Source: Calditrichota bacterium | GTDB taxonomy: Bacteria; Zhuqueibacterota; Zhuqueibacteria; Oleimicrobiales; Geothermoviventaceae | Length of the DNA: 8,404 nucleotides | Assembly: GCA_013152765.1 (NCBI GenBank) | Contig: JAADFT010000047.1 | Span: forward strand, 1 to 8,404 | Direction: 5' to 3' | Shown here: one piece after another, positions 1 through 5,593 of the stretch | How the letters are laid out: the number at the start of each line of letters is the position of its first letter | Numbering within the stretch: position 1 is the stretch's first letter | Program-made: the position numbers and the translations under genes | Notes under the pieces: generated by a model | Told to the model about the DNA's origin: nothing | What the model saw: the letters and a program-made list of their open reading frames with translations, nothing else | Database searches by the model: none

Positions 1-183
1 AATGACCCTGCTACGAACTGAGCGGCGGCCCTGGCCAGGTGTTTCTCCCAAGGTCAAGTACAAACTGCGCCCAAGACCGGTTCAGTGACCTTCGCCAAAA
101 CTTCTCCACTCGCCGCAACTGTCAAGCCTGCTCCGGAACGGAAAACGCGCCTGACAAAGTGTTTTCTGCAATCCTCGGACACA
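1..183. other. Non-coding flank, no supported gene
   Basis: I see no convincing gene here. A long plus-strand frame crosses it but continues antisense through the QueG-related gene, so it is a shadow. The stretch lies downstream of the terminator of the minus-strand operon and contains only short palindromes such as CCTGGCCAGG near position 30. Confidence 0.4.
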
Positions 184-219
184 GAGGAAAAGAAATTCCC
201 TCAGAGCAGTTCCTGAGGG
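184..219 (-). terminator. Intrinsic terminator overlapping the end of the QueG-related gene
   Basis: Read on the minus strand, CCCTCAG (219-213) pairs perfectly with CTGAGGG (204-198) around an 8-nt loop, and a T-rich tract AATTTCTTTT follows. The TGA stop at 203-201 lies inside the descending arm, so the last codons and the stop form part of the hairpin. This is a compact Rho-independent terminator for the two-gene operon. It is a sequence-based call with no expression data. Confidence 0.7.
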
Positions 220-908
220 CCCGGACAGGCCTTCACACACATCCCGCAAATGTGCAGGTTCATGTTTCGCTTCTTGGCGAAGTGGTCCAGCAGTGCAAAG
301 CACTTCTCGTAGTCCCAGTCGGCGGCGGTTTCGCCAAGAGCTTTCACCGGGCAGGCGTCGATGCATGCGTAGCAGTCGCCGCAGCCGAATGGTACCGATT
401 CTCCCTGCGGAAGCGGCAGGGACGTCAGGATGCTGACCAAACGCACCTGGGCGCCGTACTGGGGTGTGACCAGAAGGTTGTTACGCCCGATCCAGCCCAG
501 TCCGCTGGCTTCCGCCACATGACGGTGACTCACGTGACCGATCTGTCGCTGCCAGTCGATCGTCTGGCTGGCGGCAATCGGAAGCGCCCGGTAGCCGCGC
601 TCCTGAATCTTGTTGGTCAGGACAAATGCGATTTTGTCGAGCAAGCTGTTCGCTTGCCGGTAATTCCACTTGTAAAGGAGATTGGGCCCGTCAACCAGGC
701 CGTTCAGAACCGCGCGCGACAGACGCACGGCAACACTGATGGCGTATTCGAGACCGCCGAGCTCACGTTCGGTGAGGTGCAGAGGAACTCGCACCCGGGA
801 AAGATGAGTGGTTCCAACGAGCGAGGCTCCTTCTGCAAGGGCGATTTGCCGTACCCACTCAAAATTGGTCGCGGGATCGGCGGCGGAGGAAGTTCGCTCA
901 GCCTTCAT
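201..908 (-). CDS. QueG-related double [4Fe-4S] cluster protein
   Basis: A 235-aa cytosolic iron-sulfur protein related to epoxyqueuosine reductase (QueG) and other double-cluster ferredoxin-like proteins. The family signature GLGWIGRNNLLVTP spans residues 137-150, followed by YGAQVRLVSILT. Two cluster motifs follow: C176-x2-C179-x2-C182-x3-C186-P, and C203 with C221-x2-C224-x3-C228-P. In true QueG this fold binds cobalamin and carries out the last step of queuosine synthesis. That enzyme is longer (about 310-380 aa), often has C-terminal HEAT-like repeats, and has an Asp-containing VDxxPVLE-type segment before the signature. Here the protein stops just after the second cluster, and the region before the signature reads HVSHRHVAEAS, so a different substrate is likely. 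The start overlaps the upstream gene by 11 nt, which indicates translational coupling. Fold and clusters are confident; the reaction is unknown. Confidence 0.85.
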   Translation of the reverse strand: MKAERTSSAADPATNFEWVRQIALAEGASLVGTTHLSRVRVPLHLTERELGGLEYAISVAVRLSRAVLNGLVDGPNLLYKWNYRQANSLLDKIAFVLTNKIQERGYRALPIAASQTIDWQRQIGHVSHRHVAEASGLGWIGRNNLLVTPQYGAQVRLVSILTSLPLPQGESVPFGCGDCYACIDACPVKALGETAADWDYEKCFALLDHFAKKRNMNLHICGMCVKACPGPQELL

Positions 909-1341
909 CGCCCGACAGCAGATCGCCTTCAGCGAGTGAGAGCGCGATGCCCGACAGCATCACTTCCGGGCCGAGCTGCGTGAAGTCGCCCGACAGCATG
1001 CTGCGGTCCACGTTGGCGTACAGGTTGCAGCCAGCGCCTCTTTCGATGATCAAACCACTGATGCGGCCTTCGTGCTCGGCTACAAAGGTAACCTCACCCA
1101 GGAGTTCGCTGACCACGTAGCTGGTGCACGCATGCAGTTGCAGGTGGGATGTTTGTGTGTAAACCGTGACCAGGCAGCCACTTTCCTTGCCCATCCGAAT
1201 CTGCGGGTAAATCTCGAGTGAGAGTTTCCTGCCTTCTTCAGGGTTCTCGAGGACAAACCGGTAGCTGTTTTCTTCACGAATCGGCTCGACTCCGAGCACC
1301 TCCGCGATTCGGCGAATGTCCTTTTCTTCGATCGGTCTCAT
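898..1341 (-). CDS. Hypothetical protein, 147 aa, upstream partner of the QueG-related gene
   Basis: I do not recognise this family. The predicted protein has 147 residues and is soluble, with no signal peptide or membrane segment. It begins MRPIEEKDIRRIAEVLG, which looks like an amphipathic helix. A beta-rich middle follows (SYRFVLENP, LSLEIYPQIRM, CLVTVYTQTSHLQLHAC), and the C-terminus is acidic. Three cysteines (C56, C72, C105) are present but form no known metal motif. The frame extends upstream to 1416, but that extension reads like non-coding sequence, so the ATG at 1341 is preferred; an AGGGTC-like weak ribosome binding site precedes it. The stop overlaps the start of the Fe-S gene, so the two are probably co-translated and functionally linked. 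It could be an accessory or substrate protein for the Fe-S partner. Confidence 0.75.
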   Translation of the reverse strand: MRPIEEKDIRRIAEVLGVEPIREENSYRFVLENPEEGRKLSLEIYPQIRMGKESGCLVTVYTQTSHLQLHACTSYVVSELLGEVTFVAEHEGRISGLIIERGAGCNLYANVDRSMLSGDFTQLGPEVMLSGIALSLAEGDLLSGDEG

Positions 1342-1867
1342 GATTGACCCTGAGTGAGTGCTTGGTTCAGGCCTGGTACGTTGTCCTCGAATGAATGTTG
1401 CGGGAAAAGGTGGCATTTGAAGAAGCTGCGGTCACAAACGGGGAATCGAAACGCCTGTTCGGTGTCAGTTCAGTGTACCGCGTCTCTGGCGACTTCTTCT
1501 TTCCCCGCAAAACGAACGAAATTCGCTCCGGCCGAGTTCTGCCTTTCTTGCACACGAACACCCGGATCGCGAGAGAACCTCGTGTCGACTCGCGGCTTGC
1601 CCTTGCGGCGTCCCGGGCGGGGCTTCACTCTCTCGATGATTGTGTCGCTGTGGCCGGATTCACCGAAGTGTCCTCTCGGTGTAGAAGGCTGCCGGACGAA
1701 CCTTGTTTGTACCTGCAAGCCGAACAGCTGGGCTGAAATCTCCCGGCTCAAAACAAACAGGTACGAAACACCTACCTTGCTCCGGTGAAACCTCCACGGC
1801 ATCGTGCTGCCGGAAAGTACGACCAGCATTCTTGCGGCCGGTGTTCTTTCGAAATCCTGGCCGATAT
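1342..1867. other. Intergenic region of about 525 bp, no supported gene
   Basis: Several overlapping frames of 60-140 codons exist on both strands (for example 1395-1736 plus and 1470-1829 minus). Their translations are Arg/Pro/Ser-rich, match no family I recognise, and lack good ribosome binding sites. The promoter of the 147-aa gene should lie at the low-coordinate end, but I could not pick out a convincing -35/-10 pair. A nested hairpin at 1709-1764 is the only distinctive structure. Confidence 0.5.
1709..1764. repeat. Nested inverted repeat, possible structured RNA
   Basis: GTACCTG (1709-1715) pairs with CAGGTAC (1758-1764). Inside it AGCCG (1718-1722) pairs with CGGCT (1744-1748), and inside that CAGC (1725-1728) pairs with GCTG (1732-1735) around a 3-nt loop. 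The three stacked helices are separated by asymmetric internal loops. There is no T-tract, so it does not look like a simple terminator. It may be a small RNA element or a chance fold. Confidence 0.35.
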
Positions 1868-1899
1868 ACGAAACCCCGATACAGGTATCGGGGCTTCGT
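1868..1899 (-). terminator. Terminator-like hairpin downstream of the cold-shock gene
   Basis: A 15-bp inverted repeat with one mismatch: 1868-1882 pairs with 1885-1899, with core CCCCGATAC / GTATCGGGG. It lies 26-57 nt past the csp stop codon. On the minus strand the GC core is followed by TTTCGTAT, on the plus strand by CTTCGTTTACT, so either direction has only a short T-rich tail. It most likely ends the cold-shock transcript and may work bidirectionally. Confidence 0.65.
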
Positions 1900-1924
1900 T
1901 TACTGTCGGTTCAGTGAGAAGTGT

Positions 1925-2125
1925 TTAGAGCTTCTTGACCCGCGTCGCCTGCAGTCCTTTTTCGCCCACGACGTAGTCGAACTCCACTTCCGCACCTTCG
2001 GTAAGGGTCTTGAAACCCTCATCCTCGATGACGGAGTAGTGCACGAACACGTCCTCGCCGTCGTCCTGCTGGATGAAACCGTAGCCCTTCTGCTCGTTGA
2101 ACCACTTCACTCTTCCCTTCGGCAT
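1925..2125 (-). CDS. csp: Cold-shock domain protein (CspA family)
   Basis: A 66-aa single-domain cold-shock protein, the usual length for the family. It has the two RNA-binding motifs of the five-stranded OB fold: RNP1-like KGYGFIQ (residues 13-19) and RNP2-like VFVHY (26-30), after the typical VKWFNEQKGYGF opening. Such proteins bind single-stranded RNA and DNA and act as RNA chaperones or antiterminators. The start is fixed by a GGAGG at 2139-2135, nine nt upstream of the ATG. The gene is monocistronic: its own sigma-70 promoter lies upstream at 2245-2273 and a strong stem-loop lies just downstream. The leader of about 115 nt and its 5'-terminal inverted repeat suggest post-transcriptional control, as in cold-inducible csp genes. 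Whether this copy is cold-induced or constitutive cannot be told from the protein. Confidence 0.96.
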   Translation of the reverse strand: MPKGRVKWFNEQKGYGFIQQDDGEDVFVHYSVIEDEGFKTLTEGAEVEFDYVVGEKGLQATRVKKL

Positions 2126-2155
2126 ACTGATGTGCCTCCACTTCTACCGCCTTGC

Positions 2156-2238
2156 TGAGCCAATCGCTAGTTTCATAGACAAAAACTGATGATTTCCAAA
2201 GGTCGCGACGGCTCATCTGGCGATTCCGTCTATGAAAC
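2156..2238 (-). promoter_or_regulatory. Structured csp 5' leader, candidate RNA thermoswitch
   Basis: In the csp mRNA, GUUUCAUAGAC (2238-2228), at or within a nucleotide of the predicted 5' end, is perfectly complementary to GUCUAUGAAAC (2180-2170), enclosing 47 nt. Two more perfect 6-nt pairs exist: AAUCGC (2225-2220) with GCGAUU (2167-2162), and UGAGCC (2215-2210) with GGCUCA (2161-2156). Each has one arm inside the 47-nt loop and one arm downstream of helix 1. They therefore cross helix 1 and each other, so they need a pseudoknot or an alternative fold. The cspA leader of E. coli is known to switch fold with temperature; a similar role here is inference. Confidence 0.55.
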
Positions 2239-2244
2239 CGACGC

Positions 2245-2273
2245 AATATACGCATTCGTTCAGGGTTTGTCAA
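2245..2273 (-). promoter_or_regulatory. Sigma-70 promoter of the cold-shock gene
   Basis: On the minus strand a perfect -35 TTGACA (2273-2268) is separated by exactly 17 bp from a -10 TATATT (2250-2245), one mismatch from TATAAT. An A-tract (GAAAAAAC, around 2296-2287) lies upstream of the -35 and could act as an UP element. The predicted start is near 2239, giving a leader of about 115 nt. This is the strongest housekeeping-type promoter I found in the window. Confidence 0.85.
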
Positions 2274-2307
2274 GGAATATCTCCAGTTTTTTCGAACGCC
2301 GGTGAGA

Positions 2308-2321
2308 AAGTTCTGGAACTT
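2308..2321. repeat. Dyad AAGTTC-TG-GAACTT upstream of the csp promoter
   Basis: A perfect 6-bp inverted repeat around a 2-bp centre, at about -70 to -83 relative to the predicted csp start. The position suits an activator site. I cannot name the regulator. Confidence 0.35.
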
Positions 2322-2661
2322 CTTCCGCCGTGAGTTGCGCCCACGATGACGACGGTTGCGTTCCCTGCCTGCTGTTGGCGTGGGTTGACCGGATGCCCTC
2401 GCCAGGCGCTGAACTTGCCCGAAGCTCGACGCCGACGAGTTGTGTTCACTGGGTCGGGTTCCACCTTGAGTCGTGGACTTGCTGAATCTCATCAGGAGGA
2501 CGCTCCAAGGCAAAGCCGGTCGGGTTCAATTACCGACCACGGTGTGGCTGATTTTCGGCCACGAGAAAGTCCGTTTGCAAGGCGCCTGAGTGCCCGTTTG
2601 TGTAAGTGGTGAAATGTAGGAAACTTTGGACGGCAAAAAATTCCGGGTTGAGGCAGGTCGG

Positions 2662-2677
2662 TGGCACAACAGTTGTA
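2662..2677 (+). promoter_or_regulatory. Candidate sigma-54 promoter for the kinase/regulator operon
   Basis: TGGCAC-N5-TTGTA keeps the -24 GG and the strict GG-N10-GC spacing of sigma-54 promoters, with one change from consensus: the -12 element is TTGT instead of TTGC. A start near 2688 would leave a leader of about 150 nt before the kinase ATG. The operon encodes a sigma-54 activator, so autoregulation is conceivable. The -12 C is usually well conserved, so this remains tentative. Confidence 0.35.
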
Positions 2678-2754
2678 GTTACGTGCGGAGACCGCCGGGC
2701 AAAAGAGGATTTTTCTACGTGCCACGTGGGACGGCGCGCCTGGCGGTCGCGCAC

Positions 2755-2785
2755 CCGTCACCCGGCCAGGGAGGGCCGGGGACGG
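2755..2785 (+). promoter_or_regulatory. GC-rich hairpin in the kinase leader
   Basis: CCGTC (2755-2759) and CCCGGCC (2761-2767), separated by a bulged A, pair with GGCCGGG (2774-2780) and GACGG (2781-2785) around a 6-nt loop, giving 12 bp. No T-tract follows, so it is not a terminator. It lies about 55 nt before the kinase start and could affect leader stability or translation. Confidence 0.45.
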
Positions 2786-2840
2786 AGAATTTGCGCGTTC
2801 GTGTGTCGGGTTGGCGGTCTTTTCTTTACAGGCGGGTACG

Positions 2841-3968
2841 ATGAAAGCGAAAGAAGCGGTTGAGAGCGGAAAGCGACGGTTGCGTTTGCCCCTGGCAACG
2901 TCGCCGAGGACTGGCCAAGGGACTGGCCGGAGCGAACGCGACCTTGAGCTGCTCAGAGCGGCGCTCTGGCAGATCAATGCGGGAATTCTGGTGCTGGATT
3001 CCCGTGGCAAAGTGCTGGCGGCGACGCGTGATGTGGCGACCCTGTTCGGCCTGCGCCGGGTGAAGAAGACGGGCGAGTACGTTCTTCCGCGCGGTGAAAT
3101 CAGACGTGCCATTCTGCAAGCGATGGCAGAGGTACTGGGTGCCGGGCAACCTACGTTGCTGTCGCTACCGACGGCGGAAGGGGATGAAAAAGACGCCGCT
3201 GCTACAGCCCGCGTTTTCCCCGTGCCGGGATCGGACACTGGCATGCCTGGCGCTGTCTTGCTCGTCGAACAGCCGACCAGGCAGAAAGGTGAAAACCAGG
3301 AACGCGAGTTCTCCGCGCTCTTCGCCGAGGTGGCTTCCCACGTGGCGCACGAAATCCGCAATCCCCTCGGCACGATCGGTGGCTTTGCGTCGCTTCTGGA
3401 ACGCGAGTTTCCCGATGACGACCGGCGCCGGCACTGGGTGCGCAAGATCATCGACGCTGTGGCCCGCCTCGACAGAATGGTCACGCAACTGCACCTGTAC
3501 GTGCAGCCGGTCAAAGCTCAGGTTCGCCCTGCGGACCTGGTTGAGAAAACACGCGAGGCTTTCGAGTTCGCTGAAATCAAGTTCGGAGCACAGGACAACA
3601 ACGTCATTTTCGACTACAGTTTCCCGGACGAGCCCGTTTACGTGCTCATCGATCCGCACTGGTGGCAGGAAGTCGTGCTGACCATTTCGGCCAACGCCAT
3701 CCAGGCCATGAAGCAGGGGGGACGCGTAGGGGTTCGCGTGGAGGCGGACAGCGACAAGGCCGCCGTGGTTGTAGAGGATGAAGGGGAGGGCATCGACCGG
3801 GACATGGACGGCAAGATTTTCTACCCGTTTTTCTCCTCCAAACCGGACGGCACTGGGCTGGGGTTGAACGTCGCGAAGAAGTTGCTCCGTTCGATGGGTG
3901 CGGCCATCGAGATCAGCAGCGAGCCGGGGCGGGGAACGAACGTTCGGATGATTTTCGAAAAGGTTTGA
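2841..3968 (+). CDS. Cytosolic PAS-containing sensor histidine kinase, NtrB/AtoS type (FlgS/FleS-like)
   Basis: A 375-aa two-component sensor kinase with no membrane segment, so it should sense in the cytoplasm. A PAS-like sensor region spans about residues 40-145. The HisKA dimerisation domain follows, with H-box H170-E-I-R-N-P-L. The HATPase_c domain has an N-box NAIQAM (N285), G1 box D313-E-G-E-G-I, F-box YPFFSSKP (328-335) and G2 box GTGLGL (337-342). All residues needed for autophosphorylation are present. The ATG at 2841 is preceded by GGCGGG; the frame opens at a TTG at 2811, but that start looks poorer. The sigma-54 activator gene begins 105 nt downstream and is the likely phosphorylation partner. 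Soluble PAS kinases with HEIRNPL H-boxes next to NtrC regulators and chemotaxis genes resemble FlgS/FleS-type flagellar kinases. That role is inferred; the signal is unknown. Confidence 0.92.
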   Translation: MKAKEAVESGKRRLRLPLATSPRTGQGTGRSERDLELLRAALWQINAGILVLDSRGKVLAATRDVATLFGLRRVKKTGEYVLPRGEIRRAILQAMAEVLGAGQPTLLSLPTAEGDEKDAAATARVFPVPGSDTGMPGAVLLVEQPTRQKGENQEREFSALFAEVASHVAHEIRNPLGTIGGFASLLEREFPDDDRRRHWVRKIIDAVARLDRMVTQLHLYVQPVKAQVRPADLVEKTREAFEFAEIKFGAQDNNVIFDYSFPDEPVYVLIDPHWWQEVVLTISANAIQAMKQGGRVGVRVEADSDKAAVVVEDEGEGIDRDMDGKIFYPFFSSKPDGTGLGLNVAKKLLRSMGAAIEISSEPGRGTNVRMIFEKV

Positions 3969-3980
3969 TTCAGCGAATTC

Positions 3981-4048
3981 CGGGGCCGGGCCAGACGTGG
4001 GGTTTCGGACTGACGCTGGGGAGGCCCGGTCCCCGTCCATTCTTTTTA
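3981..4048 (+). terminator. GC-rich hairpin plus T-rich tract between kinase and regulator (possible attenuator)
   Basis: CGGGG (3981-3985) and CCGGGCC (3986-3992) pair with GGCCCGG (4023-4029) and CCCCG (4031-4035), a 12-bp stem with one bulged T (4030) around a 30-nt loop. TTCTTTTT follows at 4040-4047, a few nt further from the stem than in a canonical terminator. It could lower read-through into the regulator gene or protect the upstream mRNA. The two genes are otherwise arranged as an operon. Confidence 0.45.
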
Positions 4049-4073
4049 CACCACTACGGAGGGAAAGAGCTAC

Positions 4074-5450
4074 ATGACGCGCAGAGTGCTACTGATCGAG
4101 GACGACCCAGGAGAGCAGGACCTGATTGCTGAGGTGTTGAGCTTGCGCGGTTGCCGCGTGGACAAAGCATCCACGGGAAACGAAGGCCTGCGTTTGCTCG
4201 AGCGCAACTTTTACGACCTCGTGCTTTGCGACGTGAAGTTGCCGGATCTGAGCGGGCTGGATGTGCTGGTCAAGGCTCGCGAGTACGATTCCGACCTTGG
4301 CGTCATCATCATCACGGCCTACCCGAGTGTGCCGAGTGCGGTTTCGGCCATCCAGCGGGGAGCCTACGACTACCTGCAGAAACCGCTGAATGTGGACCAC
4401 CTGGAGCACACTCTCGACCGCTATTTTCAGTACTACGAGCTGGTGCGCGAGAACCGGCGCCTGCGGATGGAGCTTAAGAAGGCCTACAGCTTCGATTCGC
4501 TGGTCGGGAAAAGCCAGGCGATGCAGGACATTTTCGAGCGCATCCGCATGGTAGCCGACAGCCGGGCGACGGTGCTCATCACAGGGGAGAGCGGAACCGG
4601 CAAGGAGCTTGTGGCCAGGGCCATTCACTACAACAGCTCGCGCCGGAACAAGCCGTTCATCAAAACCAACTGCGCTGCGCTTCCGGAAGGACTGATTGAG
4701 AGTGAATTGTTCGGACACGAGAAGGGTGCTTTCACCGGGGCTTACAAGGCGCGCAAAGGCCGTTTTGAGCTGGCAAACGGCGGCACCCTGTTCCTCGACG
4801 AAATCAGCGAGATCAGCATTGGCTTGCAGGCCAAGCTGCTGCGTGTGCTGCAGGAGCGCGAGTTCGAGCGCGTGGGCACGGCGGAAACGGTGAAAGTGGA
4901 TGTGCGCGTAATTGCGACTACCAACCGCGATTTGCGGCAGGAAATCCGCGAAGGACGGTTCCGCGAGGACCTGTACTTCCGTCTGAACGTTGTGCCCATC
5001 CACCTTCCGCCGCTGCGGGAGCGCCGGGAGGACATCCCGCTCCTGGTGGAACACTTCATCCAGAAGTACGCTGAGGAAAACGGCAAGCGGATCGAGGGCA
5101 TCAGCGAACGCGCTCTGGAACTGATGATGCAGTACGACTGGCCAGGCAACGTGCGCGAGCTCGAAAACGCCATTGAACAGGCTGTCGTGCTGTCTCGGGG
5201 TCCGATTCTGGGACCGGAACTTTTCAACTTCCTGGACAACGTGGCCGTGGGTGGAGGCTACAGCGATTTCGATCTCTCCAAAATGACCCTCAAAGAGCTG
5301 GAAAAGGTGGCCATTCTGAAAGCTTTGCAGGACACGGGTGGCAACCGCACGCACGCGGCTCGACGGCTTGGGATCAGCGTGCGTACCCTTCGGAACAAAC
5401 TGCGCGAATACCGAATGGCCGGCGAGGAAGAAGTGCCGCAAGTTGCGTGA
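4074..5450 (+). CDS. NtrC-family sigma-54-dependent response regulator
   Basis: A 458-aa regulator with the full NtrC architecture. The receiver domain (residues 3-120) has acidic D10/D11, phospho-acceptor D53, T81 and K103. The AAA+ sigma-54 interaction domain (about 142-375) has Walker A GESGTGKE (171-178), the sigma-54-contacting loop GAFTGA (218-223), Walker B LFLDE (239-243), an arginine-rich segment FREDLYFRL (296-304) and GNVREL (358-363). A Fis-type helix-turn-helix lies at about 427-446 (HAARRLGISVRTLRNKLREY). Nothing essential is missing, so it should hydrolyse ATP to open sigma-54 promoters when phosphorylated. The start is fixed by GGAGGG (4058-4063), ten nt before the ATG. Its partner is probably the kinase encoded upstream, and a clear terminator follows. 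Targets are unknown; the adjacent chemotaxis cluster makes flagellar genes plausible (FlgR/FleR/FlrC style). Confidence 0.96.
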   Translation: MTRRVLLIEDDPGEQDLIAEVLSLRGCRVDKASTGNEGLRLLERNFYDLVLCDVKLPDLSGLDVLVKAREYDSDLGVIIITAYPSVPSAVSAIQRGAYDYLQKPLNVDHLEHTLDRYFQYYELVRENRRLRMELKKAYSFDSLVGKSQAMQDIFERIRMVADSRATVLITGESGTGKELVARAIHYNSSRRNKPFIKTNCAALPEGLIESELFGHEKGAFTGAYKARKGRFELANGGTLFLDEISEISIGLQAKLLRVLQEREFERVGTAETVKVDVRVIATTNRDLRQEIREGRFREDLYFRLNVVPIHLPPLRERREDIPLLVEHFIQKYAEENGKRIEGISERALELMMQYDWPGNVRELENAIEQAVVLSRGPILGPELFNFLDNVAVGGGYSDFDLSKMTLKELEKVAILKALQDTGGNRTHAARRLGISVRTLRNKLREYRMAGEEEVPQVA

Positions 5451-5453
5451 CCG

Positions 5454-5480
5454 GGGCGGGCGCCAGGCCCGCCCTTTTCT
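5454..5480 (+). terminator. Rho-independent terminator after the regulator gene
   Basis: GGGCGGGC (5454-5461) pairs perfectly with GCCCGCCC (5467-5474) around a 5-nt loop and is followed directly by TTTTCT. It starts 4 nt after the regulator stop codon. It isolates the kinase/regulator operon from the chemotaxis cluster, which then needs its own promoter. Confidence 0.9.
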
Positions 5481-5516
5481 ACGTCCTCCTACGCAATTTC
5501 TCCCTCCTCTTCGCGG

Positions 5517-5543
5517 TAAAGTTCACCGCACCCCCGACGATAC
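5517..5543 (+). promoter_or_regulatory. Sigma-28 (FliA-type) promoter upstream of cheW
   Basis: TAAAGTTC (5517-5524), an 11-bp spacer, then GACGATAC (5536-5543). The enterobacterial sigma-28 consensus is TAAAGTTT-N11-GCCGATAA, so the -35 matches 7 of 8 positions, the spacing is exact and the -10 matches 6 of 8. It lies between the upstream terminator and cheW, with a predicted start near 5550. This makes the chemotaxis cluster a late flagellar-class transcription unit. Confidence 0.8.
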
Positions 5544-5549
5544 TCTTAA

Positions 5550-5573
5550 GGAAGCCGGGTAAACCGAACTTCC
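5550..5573 (+). promoter_or_regulatory. 5'-terminal hairpin in the cheW leader
   Basis: GGAAG (5550-5554) pairs with CTTCC (5569-5573). Inside, CGG (5556-5558) pairs with CCG (5564-5566) around GTAAA. The stem begins at the predicted sigma-28 start, so it would cap the mRNA 5' end. Short unpaired bases interrupt it, so stability is moderate. Confidence 0.45.
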
Positions 5574-5593
5574 AGTAACAACGGATTCCAAAC

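Larger units (their letters stand above)
2274..2840. other. Intergenic region between the csp promoter and the histidine kinase
   Basis: About 570 bp with no supported gene. Short frames at 2346-2612, 2606-2863 and 2626-2844 give basic, low-information translations with no recognisable motif. It separates a minus-strand gene from a plus-strand gene and so should hold the upstream sites of both. Visible elements are the dyad at 2308-2321, a GTGGC/GCCAC pair at 2544-2562, a sigma-54-like motif at 2662-2677, the palindrome CCACGTGG at 2722-2729 and a strong leader hairpin at 2755-2785. Confidence 0.5.

Noticed and set aside
39..983. Plus-strand frame of 314 codons
   Set aside because: It runs antisense to the QueG-related gene and the end of its upstream partner, has no recognisable domain and no ribosome binding site, and the minus-strand frames carry clear family motifs.
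1470..1829. Minus-strand frame of 119 codons upstream of the 147-aa gene
   Set aside because: Basic, low-information translation overlapping other equally open frames, no ribosome binding site and no motif. Kept only as part of the gene-free stretch.
1834..1862. TTTCGAAATCC resembling a tRNA T-loop
   Set aside because: No anticodon arm, D-arm, acceptor stem or CCA end could be placed around it.
2306..2325. Alternating GAA/TTC pattern resembling a heat-shock element
   Set aside because: That element is eukaryotic; in this bacterial context the simple dyad is the better reading.
3165..4040. Minus-strand frame of 291 codons
   Set aside because: Antisense to the histidine kinase, whose plus-strand frame has every catalytic box intact.
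4089..5441. Minus-strand frame of 450 codons
   Set aside because: A full antisense shadow of the NtrC-family regulator, produced by GC-rich codon bias; its His/Gln/Val-rich translation has no domain.
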